Of a DNA stretch of 64,000 bases, positions 1 through 11,115 are shown piece by piece. Below the pieces are notes generated by a model. The model was not told the origin of the DNA and did not search any database. It was given only the letters and a program-made list of their open reading frames with translations. The stretch is from contig SCFE01000075.1 of NCBI GenBank assembly GCA_004352715.1, positions 949,094 to 1,013,093 on the forward strand, given 5' to 3'. This stretch comes from Hofstenia miamia. Taxonomy: Eukaryota > Xenacoelomorpha > Acoela. How positions within the stretch are numbered: the first letter of the stretch is position 1; every line of letters starts with the position of its first letter. Made by a program: the position numbers and the translations under genes.

Positions 1-1327
1 AATTGAATTCACCAAGTTGAACAGTTCATAATTTCCTACTTAACCAGACACGTCGAGATTCTGTTGTGAAGAATAAAACAATAGATACATATAGTACATG
101 AATAATGTGAAAAGGATTAAATATGAATTAATAAATTATCAAATTACAGACTGCAGAAAATTACATTTTTCGATTTTGCAACGTGTATTCACGAATAACA
201 TACTTCCAAAAATAGTCTTTGTCCAGCTGCTATATTTCACATACACAGTCCTATGTCTTGTAATTCGGAATAAAGATGACAATATTAAATACTGTATACG
301 TTTTAATCGTTTCTAACATAAATTTAAACAAATGTACTTCTTAAAAAATGCATCAAACAAAGTACAACCATACCATGTTAACACTTTTTTATAAACTGAC
401 GTCCCACAGTTACTTTTCTTGAATACGAAACGATTCTGCTTTTAATTCCTCTGTAACAAAAACAAAACTATCTATAATTATGTATAAATACTTTACATGC
501 AACACGATTCATTTTAATGAAATCCAACTTATTTTAAATTAAGACCTATTTTAGTGAACCGGACAAAAAGGCTCACTAGTTGTACACATAGCCAAATAAT
601 TCTCGGGAGGCATGGTTAGGAATGCTGCTTTGCTTTTGCCGTTAATACATCTACGTATTAGAATTCTTTTGTTGGGTTTTTGGATTTATCAAACGCATTT
701 AACTAATAAACTATCATATTATTTTATCCAAGCATGTGAACAGTGTAGATCACAAAAGAGCAGTAAAGCAATGCGTTCCTTAACCATTTTTACAAAAAAT
801 ATAACACACTAATGTACACATATATAAGCATGGGGAGCATATCGTATTGTGACTTGTGGTAATAGAAGCCCAACGCTATTAGAAAAATGTGATGTTTCTC
901 CACATGAATGGCATATAGTTAAAAAAATTTATGCCAATGTGAATTAAATGCAACCCATAGACAAAGCATATAAAGCGCAAATAAAATGAGTAAATATATT
1001 CGTTCAAAGATCTGTTTGCTTTTAATAATCATGATTAAACAGGTAGTATTGAATTTCTAAGGCGTCAACCTCTTTCAAACAAAAAAATGAGGAGCGCGTT
1101 TAATATTCCCAGGCACTAAAACTTTCTTTCCCTATAGACATTCTCAAATACAGTAAATAAATATTGAAACATTAGCAAGCTTTGCGCTTTCCAATACTCT
1201 ATTTCCTATCATTCTTTATACAAAAATTGTTCTTCAGCGACAACCATGAAATCCCTGACGTACATAAAGTGCTGTGGGCGATGCCTAATCCAGATTAGAC
1301 GCTAATTAATATTAATGCAATTTCATG

Positions 1328-1492
1328 TGATAATACATAAATACATATGTCATTAATTAGGAATGTCATGTGCACAATGCTTTTAAATTACTTCAAAATA
1401 ACTACAATAGTGATAATACATAAATACATATGTCATTAATTAGGAATGTCATGTGCACAATGCTTTTAAATTACTTCAAAATAACTACAATA
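1328..1492. repeat. 83-bp direct tandem duplication
   Basis: The unit starting at 1328 (tgataatacataaatac...) recurs at 1411 with the same sequence as far as I can compare, giving two head-to-tail copies. The lack of divergence implies a recent event or an assembly duplication. No coding function is apparent. Confidence 0.9.
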
Positions 1493-2878
1493 AAATATCT
1501 AACACAAGTTGTGAATTATAGTTATTAGCACTCTACATTGTCCACAATCTCTTGAAATTTATAGCAATTTAACAAAAGTTTTATATAAATTTTAACTTAC
1601 AAACAAGAAAACACTGACTTACTCTATATATTATCAATACATTACATAGAAATAACGCGGGGTAAGAAATGCTAAAAGGGCACTCGTTTTATTGAGAATT
1701 CTACACAATGATCTAACAACTAAATTGGTGCTTACTCACTAAAAGTAATAAAGTAAAAAATATTCAACCTGCAACCATACATTGTGGGAATTAGTAGAAA
1801 AATTACCCTATTTTCATTTCTGATATCACTCTGATATCTGTTACCTGTGCAGAGCACACCAAGCTACTAAAATATTTCACATTGCTCAGAAAATTTAAAT
1901 AGTAAACAGTTGTATTATAGAGGAAAATATAGATTTTTCACTCTTTGTTGATATTGATGCCAGTAGAAAAATAAAACTTTGTGTCAACTTCTGGCATTTT
2001 AGAAACATTAATTTTATTAATATTTTTGAAAAGGCTGGTGCATTTTCACTTGAGAGTAATATACACCCAAAATGCGGAATGTAATATGGATTTTAACATT
2101 ATATTGAAATTGAACTATTAGTATAAGGATATTACAGTCTACGCATAAATTACAAAAGAGCGAGAAAATGATGTATTGCATAATTGATTGATACATCAGG
2201 TTTATTAGAGATAAATCTTGCTTGTATTGATTTGCAAACAACCAATAATAATACGTTTAAATCCTCCAGTTAGACACTAATTTCTCATAAATATGTGCAA
2301 TGACGGAAAAAAACAATTCAAAACATTAAAAGCCTCCAAAACAAACGCAAATTGTGCAACTATAATCAATATTCTTTAAGGGACAAAACGCATATTTTAA
2401 TGAAATAGTATGCTGCAGGTTGATCAACACTTTGTAGTATATGTGCATAGAAGTCACAGAAATTTAAAAAGAAGCTTTTGTACTTAAAATACCCCAAAAG
2501 ATATTGACGGAATGACAACATCATTTTTATCAATTGAACACTTATAAATAACAAATTAGAATACTGCAAAAATGAAAACCGCCACATTCACTTGCTCTAT
2601 AAATTGCATAAATTGCATTGTAACACAATTTGGAATTAGGCTAACCTAGAATGTGCAATTCAAACGATTTTGTTAAATATTTATCCTTGGGAGATAAACA
2701 AGCAGTGTGGGTGATTGGTTTCTAACTGAGAATTTCCTGATTGAAACCGAAATATTTAACACATATTTGCATACAATGGCTACTACATAGTAACAAAAGA
2801 TTGATTCTTCTAATAAATTTTTGGTTTTGAGTTTCATGCACTTATTTTTTGAGATTTTACAGACAAATACTAAGACAG

Positions 2879-2903
2879 ATATATATATATATATATATAT
2901 ATA
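2879..2903. repeat. (TA)n microsatellite
   Basis: Uninterrupted alternating A/T tract in AT-rich non-coding DNA. Confidence 0.95.
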
Positions 2904-5504
2904 AAACGAATTTTTAAAACCTAAGAAAAAATTTATTTCTTTGAGTGTAATTATAGGATGAAATTTTTTCTGCCAAAAACCGCAAAGAAATTACTGCTGT
3001 GTCAAATCACTAAAGGCGTTCATAAGAAACCAATTATATTTCAATGATTTGATAGACCACTACTTACTTGGCGATTTTTTATGAGAAAAATTTTCTTTTT
3101 AATTGATTAATTACTTTTAAGTGTTATTTGGTCTAACCATCTCTTATGATCAAATTTTATGTTCTAACAAAACTACTTTAATGAAAAGGATCAAGATGGT
3201 AGACTTTGGTATATTATAAACCTTGGGTAAAGCAACTGCTATTTTTTAATTCATTGAAGATAAAACTTTTTTCGTACGTTTTAAAATACTAACTTAAAGT
3301 TAAACAGAGTTTTGAGACGATCTCTGAATCGACAATCTTTAAATGTGCATAGCAAAATATATTGCAAAATACTTTTTTTGCTATTTCTCATTTGGGTGAA
3401 GTGTGCATTTGATGCAACGTAGAAGTTTGTAAAATCTAATCTTTAGAAAAAATAAAAGTTTATCTAAGTAGCTCTAGTGTATGCCGTACAAATTTGCTAG
3501 CGTAATGGGTCGATAACAAAAAACGACGAGTATTAGAAAATAGGAAGTAGTCAATTACATTGTCAAAGAAATTTGGATTCGTAAAGAGTTAAAAGCTGAG
3601 TGAACATTTATACTCATAATTTGGATGACATGGGTTTCGGAGGTTCCTCAAAATTGATACGAGTCTAATTCCAAAGAGCAAGTCACAAGAATTTTGTCTA
3701 AACGGTTGCTGTTTCATACTGCTTGTTCTAGTTGCGTACTAAATTGAAATTAAAATATATTATTATTCATTCCAAAATATGATCAAACAATTCACAGATT
3801 TGTTATCGAATCATTGTACATATTTATATTACACTGTACATTTCTATATTTTATCAGGCAATACACAAAACAGTAAGCCGAGAAACTTCGAAGCCCAAAA
3901 AACTTGTGCATAATTAAAAACCTCAAAATAAGCAAATGCAACCAAAATACAAAATATGTACTAGATTATTGGTTAAATCCCAGTTACACTTTTGAAGTAA
4001 ACTTATATTGGTAAAGTTACTTTGATAATTGTTTTTAACGCTGAATCTCATGATGTACAAATGTAGATTTTAATACTCGATACTCTCATTATCATACTGT
4101 GCTAAATAAGTACGAATTATTTAAAAACTTTCTGTGTACTAAATAACTTTTATTTCTGACTTAGGCACGCATCCTGAAAAATTATACGACTCCAAAACCC
4201 TGTCCTGGTTAGTTATAATTATGAAACTATGAGCATAAAATTAACCATAGTTTAAGTCATAAATAGCTAGTATTAAGCGACGTTTTACTATGCGAATGTT
4301 CCTTACTATGAATTCGTTTCACCTCACTGCATTGTTAACAGCAAATTTGGAGCCCTTGCTACTTTAAACAATATAAACGTGTTTAATTAGCATGCTACAA
4401 TAAGTTCGCAATTAGAAATGTCCAAAACACTGTATTTAATATTAACAAATTATGAATGTGATTCAGTGTTACAACATATTACATAGCAAGCTAACTATAA
4501 TTAGCGAGCGCATGAAACAATAATGTATTGTGTTGTAATACGATATTTTAATTTACTGCGAAAAAAGTTAGAGCAACGCAATAATAAGTCCTGAGAATGT
4601 CATAAGTCGTTGCAGATGCAATATAAAATGCTTAATAAGGGCCAAAAATGATCCCTAAAATATTGGATTTAACAGAGGATGAGATGTTGATATAACAATT
4701 ATCTACAATACAATGGATAACAGCAAACACATTCAATTCAGCAAAAATGTCACATTTAATATACATTTTCGATTTGAAGCAGTGTAAATTTTGTGAAATT
4801 TCACCAATTTGAATGTCACGCAATTGACTGTGCTAAGCAACACTGAAAGTAATGTCCCCACTGTTATAATTTACCAAAATAAACACATTAGTCGTTAGTA
4901 AAGATAACGAAACATACTACGCACATGCATTCACTGAGTTACTGAAATCATTTCTATAAATAAACTACTCCTTTCAGATTTCAGAAGAAAAAACATTTTA
5001 ATGAAAACAATGAAAATTATCAAAACAAATTTGAAAATAAGTAGTTTTTTAAAAAATTAGTTTTAATATTTAGTCCAGTTTAAAATATCAAATAATTTTC
5101 ATTTTAGAAAACCAAATTTTACAGTACGAAATATATAAGCTAAACCTGTGATGAACATGAGTTAGATTTGTGTGCTTTATTCCATCATAACTAGCAATTT
5201 ACAACCTCATTTTCAGCCTATTTTCATTTATATTATCCATCTTTATGTGATGAAAAATAATGTGAAATTGCAAAAGGAAGGAACTACTTATACTAAACTC
5301 CTATTTATTTGTGTGCTAAGTTGGAACAAGTTAAATTAGAACACATAATTACTGAATATTCATTAGAAATTTTTGAAAAGAGAATAGTCACTATCTTAAA
5401 AACATTTAATTTAGCCTTTCACTTTTAATATATAATTTATAAGCACTTTAAGTTATTTGTGGCAAATTATAAGTCCTTTAATGGTAACACCTTTTATTTC
5501 AGGT

Positions 5505-5508
<4 letters not shown>

Positions 5509-5545
<37 letters not shown>
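5509..5545. repeat. (TA)n microsatellite
   Basis: Uninterrupted alternating A/T tract of about 37 bp. Confidence 0.95.
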
Positions 5546-5549
<4 letters not shown>

Positions 5550-6149
5550 TGAACAAGAATATTAAAGATACAAAATGAATGGGTATACATCATATAAATG
5601 GAATGGAATTAAACTTCAAATTAACTCATTTTCACTGCAAAATATGTTGTTTTTATCAACTTTGGACAACTAGGCCCATTCGGTGACAAATTTTCAAATT
5701 CTGCTAAATAAACATCGATTAATTTCTCAAGGTTTTTCTTAGAAGTTGTTGTTACATATTCACTGTAAGCAATAGCTTGAGAATGACTATTTTGAGAAAA
5801 ATGTATTTTAGTTTTTATGAAATATGTAATAACGCATTTTTTGGGGAACATTTTCTTTCATAGAATGTATTTTTTGTTCAATCCCGTCCCGTATTTGTCT
5901 ATAATAAGGTTTACTCTTCTTAGTTTTTCAGAAATTTTACCATTACAATTCTCAGATAAATTGATTTGGGAAAGTATATCCTCCATAGAAGAGTGAAAAT
6001 CAATCATAATTCAACTAATCTTGAAAAGATGCATTTCGAAATTTCTATTTCTGCAATCTGTTTGAAAGAAGTTAGCACAGTTTTATCGTAATAGGAGAAG
6101 AGCATGTCAATTGTGAACTTCATAAATCGAAAAACAAAGGAAACTGAAG

Positions 6150-6950
6150 AATTATATAAAAGACAAAAATAGTCAAGAATGTAACCTGCAAGAATGTATG
6201 GCATAGCAAAAACTCACAAGAATGTAAAAAATCGACCATAAAGATCTATATTGAACGTAATAGATAATCAAAGCTATCATTTTCATAATTATTTAGATTA
6301 TATTCTCAAACCATTTGTCCTGAAGAGTTAATTGGAAAGTTAAAAGATCTTAGTATCAAAAAGTTGAAAATTTTCATTTTTGTCAGCTATGAAGGGAAGT
6401 CTCTTTTTACTAATATCTCACTTGAAAAAACTATAAGGCACCTATTGAACATTATTCATAAGAATAATTTAGAAATTGATCAACAAATCTTACATCAACT
6501 TATAAATTTAGCGTGCAAGCATGTTGATTTTACAATAAATAATATCTTATACCGGTAAATTGATGCCAATGGGATCTTTTTTAAGCCCTACTATGGCTAA
6601 TTTTGCAATGAACATAATTGAAACTGAAATAGAAAGTCATGAATATCAACTCATCCTTTATTATCAAAATGCTGCATGTAAAACAAAAGAAGCTGATAAT
6701 TTTCTAAGTTTTTTAAATATCCTCTGTGAAAGAAATTCAATTTATAATTGATTATGAAATTGATGGCAGCTTAAATTTTCTGAATATAACAATACTAAAG
6801 AATAAAAGTGAATAAATTAAAATTGGCATACAAAATCTACAAAAAACAGATCTTTATATACTGTTCAATTCATACTGTGAAGTTCATAAAAATACTGTTA
6901 AATGTCTAGTAGATAGAGTATTTAACAAAGAGCCTAAACAAACTTATTAA
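6150..6950 (+). pseudogene. Penelope-like element reverse transcriptase, 5' part (decayed)
   Basis: Reading across several frames gives the order expected of a Penelope-like retroelement RT. First comes a segment like 'ARMYGIAKTHKNVKNRP' near 6186-6240, matching the family's G-x-PK-x-HK region. Next is 'KSLFTNISLEKTI' near 6400-6440, equivalent to the family's F-D-V-x-SLFTNIP motif. Then 'MPMGSFLSPTMANFAM' near 6563-6610 matches the MGSPLSP-x-x-A-N motif. Finally, near 6760-6940, there is a degenerate 'FLNITILKN ... FNSYCEVHKNTVKCLVDR' stretch. Frames change and stops occur (for example at 6556), and the YxDD box is not intact, so this is a dead copy. Coding stops where (TAA)n and the next element begin; the matching GIY-YIG domain resumes near 10.9 kb. 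The family assignment rests on motifs recalled from known elements, not on a search. Confidence 0.75.
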
Positions 6951-6969
6951 TTATTAATGCACAATTTAA

Positions 6970-6971
<2 letters not shown>

Positions 6972-7020
<49 letters not shown>
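6972..7020. repeat. (TAA)n tract at the 5' edge of the inserted non-LTR element
   Basis: About 16 repeats of a TAA/ATA trinucleotide sit exactly between the Penelope-like sequence and the 5' end of the restriction-like-endonuclease retrotransposon. A similar shorter tract bounds that element at 10758-10777. Dong, a related retrotransposon of Bombyx, is known for insertion in TAA repeats, so this is probably a target tract. Confidence 0.95.
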
Positions 7021-7307
7021 GAGTGAAACTGAAAGAAAAGGCCCTCAGTCCCCGGCAGGCCTTAAATGGTCAGAGGATGCGAAGAATCTCCGGTCAGGTG
7101 GACTCCACAATCGGGAGTGTGGACTCGAGAAGTGGCAGTATAGGATCCACACAGACCAATGGACAACGGCACAAATGGACAGATGAGCAGAACAGAACAG
7201 CATTGGAGTGTTACAGAAGAAGCAGGCCAGATGAGAGGGGTTACAGGAAGAGAATGTTGGAAGAATGGAGGAAGGCAGAAACAGGATTAGAAGTTACAGA
7301 GCAGAGG
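7021..7307 (+). pseudogene. N-terminal fragment of an R2/R4/Dong-type non-LTR retrotransposon ORF
   Basis: After the (TAA)n tract an open frame runs to the assembly gap. It carries 'RHKWTDEQNRTALECYRRS' followed by 'ERGYRKRMLEEWRKAE' (about 7167-7280). The W-T-x-E-x-N ... C-Y-x-S ... G-Y-x-K-R-M ... W pattern is one I recognise from the N-terminal region of polyproteins of retrotransposons with a C-terminal restriction-like endonuclease. GC content here is clearly higher than in the flanks. The true start codon is uncertain because the frame is open through the (TAA)n tract. The frame continues into the 1000-N gap, so the finger, RT and thumb regions cannot be seen. Confidence 0.65.
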
Positions 7308-8307
7308 NNNNNNNNNNNNNNNNNNNNNNNNNNNNNNNNNNNNNNNNNNNNNNNNNNNNNNNNNNNNNNNNNNNNNNNNNNNNNNNNNNNNNNNNNNNNN
7401 NNNNNNNNNNNNNNNNNNNNNNNNNNNNNNNNNNNNNNNNNNNNNNNNNNNNNNNNNNNNNNNNNNNNNNNNNNNNNNNNNNNNNNNNNNNNNNNNNNNN
7501 NNNNNNNNNNNNNNNNNNNNNNNNNNNNNNNNNNNNNNNNNNNNNNNNNNNNNNNNNNNNNNNNNNNNNNNNNNNNNNNNNNNNNNNNNNNNNNNNNNNN
7601 NNNNNNNNNNNNNNNNNNNNNNNNNNNNNNNNNNNNNNNNNNNNNNNNNNNNNNNNNNNNNNNNNNNNNNNNNNNNNNNNNNNNNNNNNNNNNNNNNNNN
7701 NNNNNNNNNNNNNNNNNNNNNNNNNNNNNNNNNNNNNNNNNNNNNNNNNNNNNNNNNNNNNNNNNNNNNNNNNNNNNNNNNNNNNNNNNNNNNNNNNNNN
7801 NNNNNNNNNNNNNNNNNNNNNNNNNNNNNNNNNNNNNNNNNNNNNNNNNNNNNNNNNNNNNNNNNNNNNNNNNNNNNNNNNNNNNNNNNNNNNNNNNNNN
7901 NNNNNNNNNNNNNNNNNNNNNNNNNNNNNNNNNNNNNNNNNNNNNNNNNNNNNNNNNNNNNNNNNNNNNNNNNNNNNNNNNNNNNNNNNNNNNNNNNNNN
8001 NNNNNNNNNNNNNNNNNNNNNNNNNNNNNNNNNNNNNNNNNNNNNNNNNNNNNNNNNNNNNNNNNNNNNNNNNNNNNNNNNNNNNNNNNNNNNNNNNNNN
8101 NNNNNNNNNNNNNNNNNNNNNNNNNNNNNNNNNNNNNNNNNNNNNNNNNNNNNNNNNNNNNNNNNNNNNNNNNNNNNNNNNNNNNNNNNNNNNNNNNNNN
8201 NNNNNNNNNNNNNNNNNNNNNNNNNNNNNNNNNNNNNNNNNNNNNNNNNNNNNNNNNNNNNNNNNNNNNNNNNNNNNNNNNNNNNNNNNNNNNNNNNNNN
8301 NNNNNNN
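7308..8307. other. Assembly gap of 1000 N
   Basis: An exactly 1000-base run of N inside the non-LTR element. The round length suggests a default or estimated gap size. The element's RT core would normally need more than this, so the gap is likely undersized or the copy is deleted. Confidence 0.99.
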
Positions 8308-8592
8308 GGAGGTCACTAAGCAGTTAAGGAAGATAAGAACTGAGAGTGAAGGAAAGAAGGTATACCAGAGTAGGATGGAATTAGAGAGACAAACAAGGTA
8401 TAGGCAGAAGGCAATGCATGGGGAATACTGGAGGAACACAGAGAAGTGTGACAGAGAAGAGAGCAACAAGTGGTTAAAGAAGGCAGGACTGAAGAGAGAA
8501 ACAGAAGCACTGATAATGGCAGCACAGGAGCAAGCAATAAGAACAAACTGGGTGAAGAAGCATATAGACAGAAGAGTAGAAGTAAGTAATAA
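8308..8592 (+). pseudogene. Non-LTR element C-terminal segment, first of two adjoining copies
   Basis: This encodes 'KVYQSRMELERQTRYRQKAM' and then 'WLKKAGLKRETEALIMAAQE', the region between thumb and zinc knuckle in R4/Dong-type elements. It ends at a single N (8593), after which almost the same sequence restarts with a 275-bp offset and only a handful of differences (for example a GGGG/GGAG change near 8412/8687). The single-N joint suggests two haplotype or repeat copies placed end to end by the assembler rather than a true tandem. Confidence 0.7.
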
Positions 8593-8593
8593 N

Positions 8594-9258
8594 AGGAGTT
8601 AAGGAAGATAAGAACTGAGAGTGAAGGAAAGAAGGTATACCAGAGTAGGATGGAATTAGAGAGACAAACAAGGTATAGGCAGAAGGCAATGCATGGAGAA
8701 TACTGGAGGAACACAGAGAAGTGTGACAGAGAAGAGAGCAACAAGTGGTTAAAGAAGGCAGGACTGAAGAGAGAAACAGAAGCACTGATAATGGCAGCAC
8801 AGGAGCAAGCAATAAGAACAAACTGGGTGAAGCAGCATATAGAGAGAAGAGTAGAAGTAAGTGGTAAGTGTAGGTTATGTAAGAAATAGGCGGAGACAGT
8901 AGATCATCTGATAGCAGGGTGTGAGATGTTGGCGCAGAATGAGTATTAGTTCAGGTATGACAAGGTGGGACGAATGGTACATTGGAGCTTGAGCAGGCAG
9001 CATGGGTTAGAACCAGAAGACAAGTGGTATGAGCACAAGCCACAGGGAGTCATAGAAATGATAAGGTTAAGATACTGTGGGACTTCAACATCCAGACAAG
9101 CAAGGTAATAGAAGCACGGAGGCCAGACATAGTAGTGGTAGACAAATAGAAAAGCTTGGGAACAGTGATAGACATAGCAGTACCAAACGACAGGAATATA
9201 GAAAGTAAGGAAAAAGAGAAGATAGACAAGTACAGAGAGTTAGCAGAGGAAATAGAAA
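8594..9258 (+). pseudogene. Non-LTR element C-terminus: CCHC knuckle and restriction-like endonuclease
   Basis: The frame includes 'RRVEVSGKCRLCKK', an in-frame TAG (8887-8889), then 'AETVDHLIAGCEM'. This is the C-x2-C ... H-x4-C knuckle that precedes the endonuclease in R2/R4/Dong-type elements. A second in-frame TAG is at 8947-8949 and a one-base frame change near 9055. Next come 'VKILWDFNIQTSKVIEARRP' and 'DIVVVDK', a third TAG (9147-9149), and 'GTVIDIAVPNDRN'. The RRPD ... D-x-A-V-P pattern matches the PD-(D/E)xK-like catalytic core of this endonuclease family. After residues 'ELAEEIER' the match stops abruptly at 9258 and unrelated sequence follows. This copy is inactive. Confidence 0.8.
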
Positions 9259-10328
9259 GGCTCACAACAAGACAATGCATCATGCAAATTGTTCTGATGA
9301 AATTTATTCCATTATTTATACTCAGTATAAGACAAAATTTTGTGGATCCGTTACATGAAATCCGCGATCCTATTGAGTTTTTTTATTCCAAGTTAGAGTC
9401 ATATGGGACTGTTAATCTTGTACACAGTTCAGTGGCAGGAAAGTTGTTGGGCCTGTGTAATATGTAAATAATGTCTAAATGATTTCGCTTGCTCTATTTC
9501 ATAAATTAAATTGCAAATGAAAATACCAATTTAATATGTTATCACCTCAATAATCTAGATCGACTCATCACAAACGAAACCTCTTTGATTATAATCAAAT
9601 AATTATTGCAATATATAAATAATTATTGTTTTTTGCAGAGGATTCGTAATTTGTAAATAATTCCACCATTGATGTATTACCATGATATTTATTTGCCCAA
9701 AAAGAGAATAAATAACAACTTCCTTGATTATAGAAACTAAGTTAGGGCAGAAGTCTTGGATAAAGGTAGATTTCCCATAGCTAATGTATAATTAACTCAG
9801 TTTGTTGAAGGCTCTCTTATGTAACAACTGCAAAGAAACTTTTGAGGCTTATAGAAAAGCTCTTTTTCTAAATAATATTTTATTTCGAAAGAAATAGATA
9901 CAGTTTGATATAGATTCAAATGCTCATAATAGGCTAAGCTTATATGCTGAGAAAATTTGTGAAAATTTTGTGAATTACATGCATGAATGAAGAAATATTG
10001 TGGATGCTAATCAAAGTTTTTTCAAAATTATTGCATAAATTTTCAAATTCCTATTAAATACATGCATATCTTGATATCTGGCAATACGTTAACATTAATT
10101 CGCTGCAAAACATTCAAAATGCAAAACAAATGAAAATGTCAAAAACTGATAATTAGATTTTTTAAATTATTCACTTATTACGAAACCTCATGTTACCGTT
10201 TGAACTACTTGCTGTATTTTGTTACTCTTTCTATTCATGTATTTCAATTGCTTAGAACATGTTCAAAGTGTTGCGATACGCATAGCCTTTGAATACTAAA
10301 TTTTGAAGTGAACTGAATTAATGGATGA
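9259..10328. other. Unrecognised 1.07-kb block inside the non-LTR element
   Basis: Sequence of different composition (AT-rich, normal CpG) replaces the element between two copies of its endonuclease region. The endonuclease stretch 9066-9258 is repeated imperfectly at 10330-10522 on the far side. A frame running from the element into this block extends to 9467 but shows no known motif. The whole block recurs at 26343-27412 with no differences in the parts I compared. It has no terminal inverted repeats that I can see. It may be captured flanking DNA, an unknown non-autonomous insert, or a product of rearrangement between two element copies. Confidence 0.7.
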
Positions 10329-10777
10329 TTAAGATACTGTGGGACTTCAATATCCAGACAAGCAAGGTAATAGAAGCACGGAGGCCAGACATAGTAGTGG
10401 TAGACAAATAGAAAAGCTTGGGAACAGTGATAGACATAGCAGTACCAAACGACAGAAACGTAGAAAGCAAGGAGAAAGAGAAGATAGACAAGTACAGAGA
10501 GTTGGCAGAGGAAATAGAAAGGAAGTTAAAGAAAGTTGAAGTGGTCCCAGTAGTTGTAGGAGCACTAGGAGCAGTGAGTAAGAAGCATAAGAGATACTTG
10601 GAGGAGCTGGGAGTACCAAAGTGGGGAGGAGCAGTAGCACAGAAGGCAGCATTGTTAGGAACAGCTAGAGTCCTGAGGAAAGCTCTCAGACTCCCTGGGA
10701 ACTGGTGAGTTCCCCGAGCTGAGAGGAATACCAGCATGAAGCTGTGTGAAGTAAGAGATAATAATAATAATAATAAA
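10329..10777 (+). pseudogene. 3' end of a second R4/Dong-type copy with (TAA)n tail
   Basis: A partial copy begins mid-endonuclease ('KILWDFNIQTSKVIEARRPD') and carries the same in-frame TAG after 'VVVDK' (10406-10408). It continues through 'GTVIDIAVPNDRNVESKEKE' and 'VVPVVVGALGAVSKKHKRYL' to 'KAALLGTARVLRKALRLPGN', the conserved C-terminus of this retrotransposon type. A short 3' UTR (ccccgagctgagagg ... gaagctgtgtgaag) then leads to (TAA)n at 10758-10777. It differs from the 9066-9258 copy at roughly six sites in 193 bp, so the two are separate copies of one family. Confidence 0.8.
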
Positions 10778-10899
10778 ACAACGAAGTGATAAAAAAACAA
10801 AGATATTTTAAACGTTACCTTATATAAAAAGAATGCAACAACATAAAAGAAACAACTCAAAATTCTAAATGAAGATTTACCATCATCAAAAATTTGTCC

Positions 10900-11115
10900 A
10901 ATATATTAACATGAATTAAAACACAAGATATTTTCACAAACAAAGATAAAGTTCCCATTGACTGGTCATCTGGACTCGTCTATATTTACTGCGATGAAAG
11001 CAATTATTCATACATCGCCGAGATCACACGACACTTAAGTAGCAGAATAGAAGAGCACATGCGATGTCATCTTAATTCCAAAATGTTTTTTCATGCTAAC
11101 GATGAAAATATCTAA
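10900..11115 (+). pseudogene. Penelope-like element GIY-YIG endonuclease domain (3' part)
   Basis: The frame ending at the stop at 11113-11115 reads 'DKVPIDWSSGLVYIYC' and then 'SYIAEITRHLSSRIEEHM'. This is the arrangement of the GIY-YIG nuclease that follows RT in Penelope-like elements: V-Y-x-x-x-C, then Y-I-G-E-T-x-R-x-L-x-x-R-I-x-E-H. The YIG glycine is replaced by alanine, and the frame ends soon after. It lies in the same orientation as, and downstream of, the RT at 6.15-6.95 kb. The two are separated only by the (TAA)n-bounded non-LTR insert, so they are probably halves of one interrupted element. Confidence 0.7.

Larger units (their letters stand above)
1..6140. other. AT-rich intergenic sequence, no gene seen
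   Basis: Only short open frames (under 80 codons) occur on either strand. None shows a recognisable motif, codon bias or flanking splice signals. The stretch contains two (TA)n tracts and one 83-bp tandem duplication, listed separately. A minus-strand frame at 5621-5851 is the longest here, and I could not connect it to any family. Confidence 0.6.

Noticed and set aside
8316-8821. Long minus-strand Leu/Ser-rich frames opposite the non-LTR element
   Set aside because: They are antisense shadows of the purine-rich plus-strand ORF, and they span or abut assembly gaps.
8887-9149. Genome-wide reassignment of TAG to glutamine
   Set aside because: The TAGs occur in a decayed transposon family with frame changes as well, and two of the three copies are one recent duplication. 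Family-level inheritance of stops is simpler.
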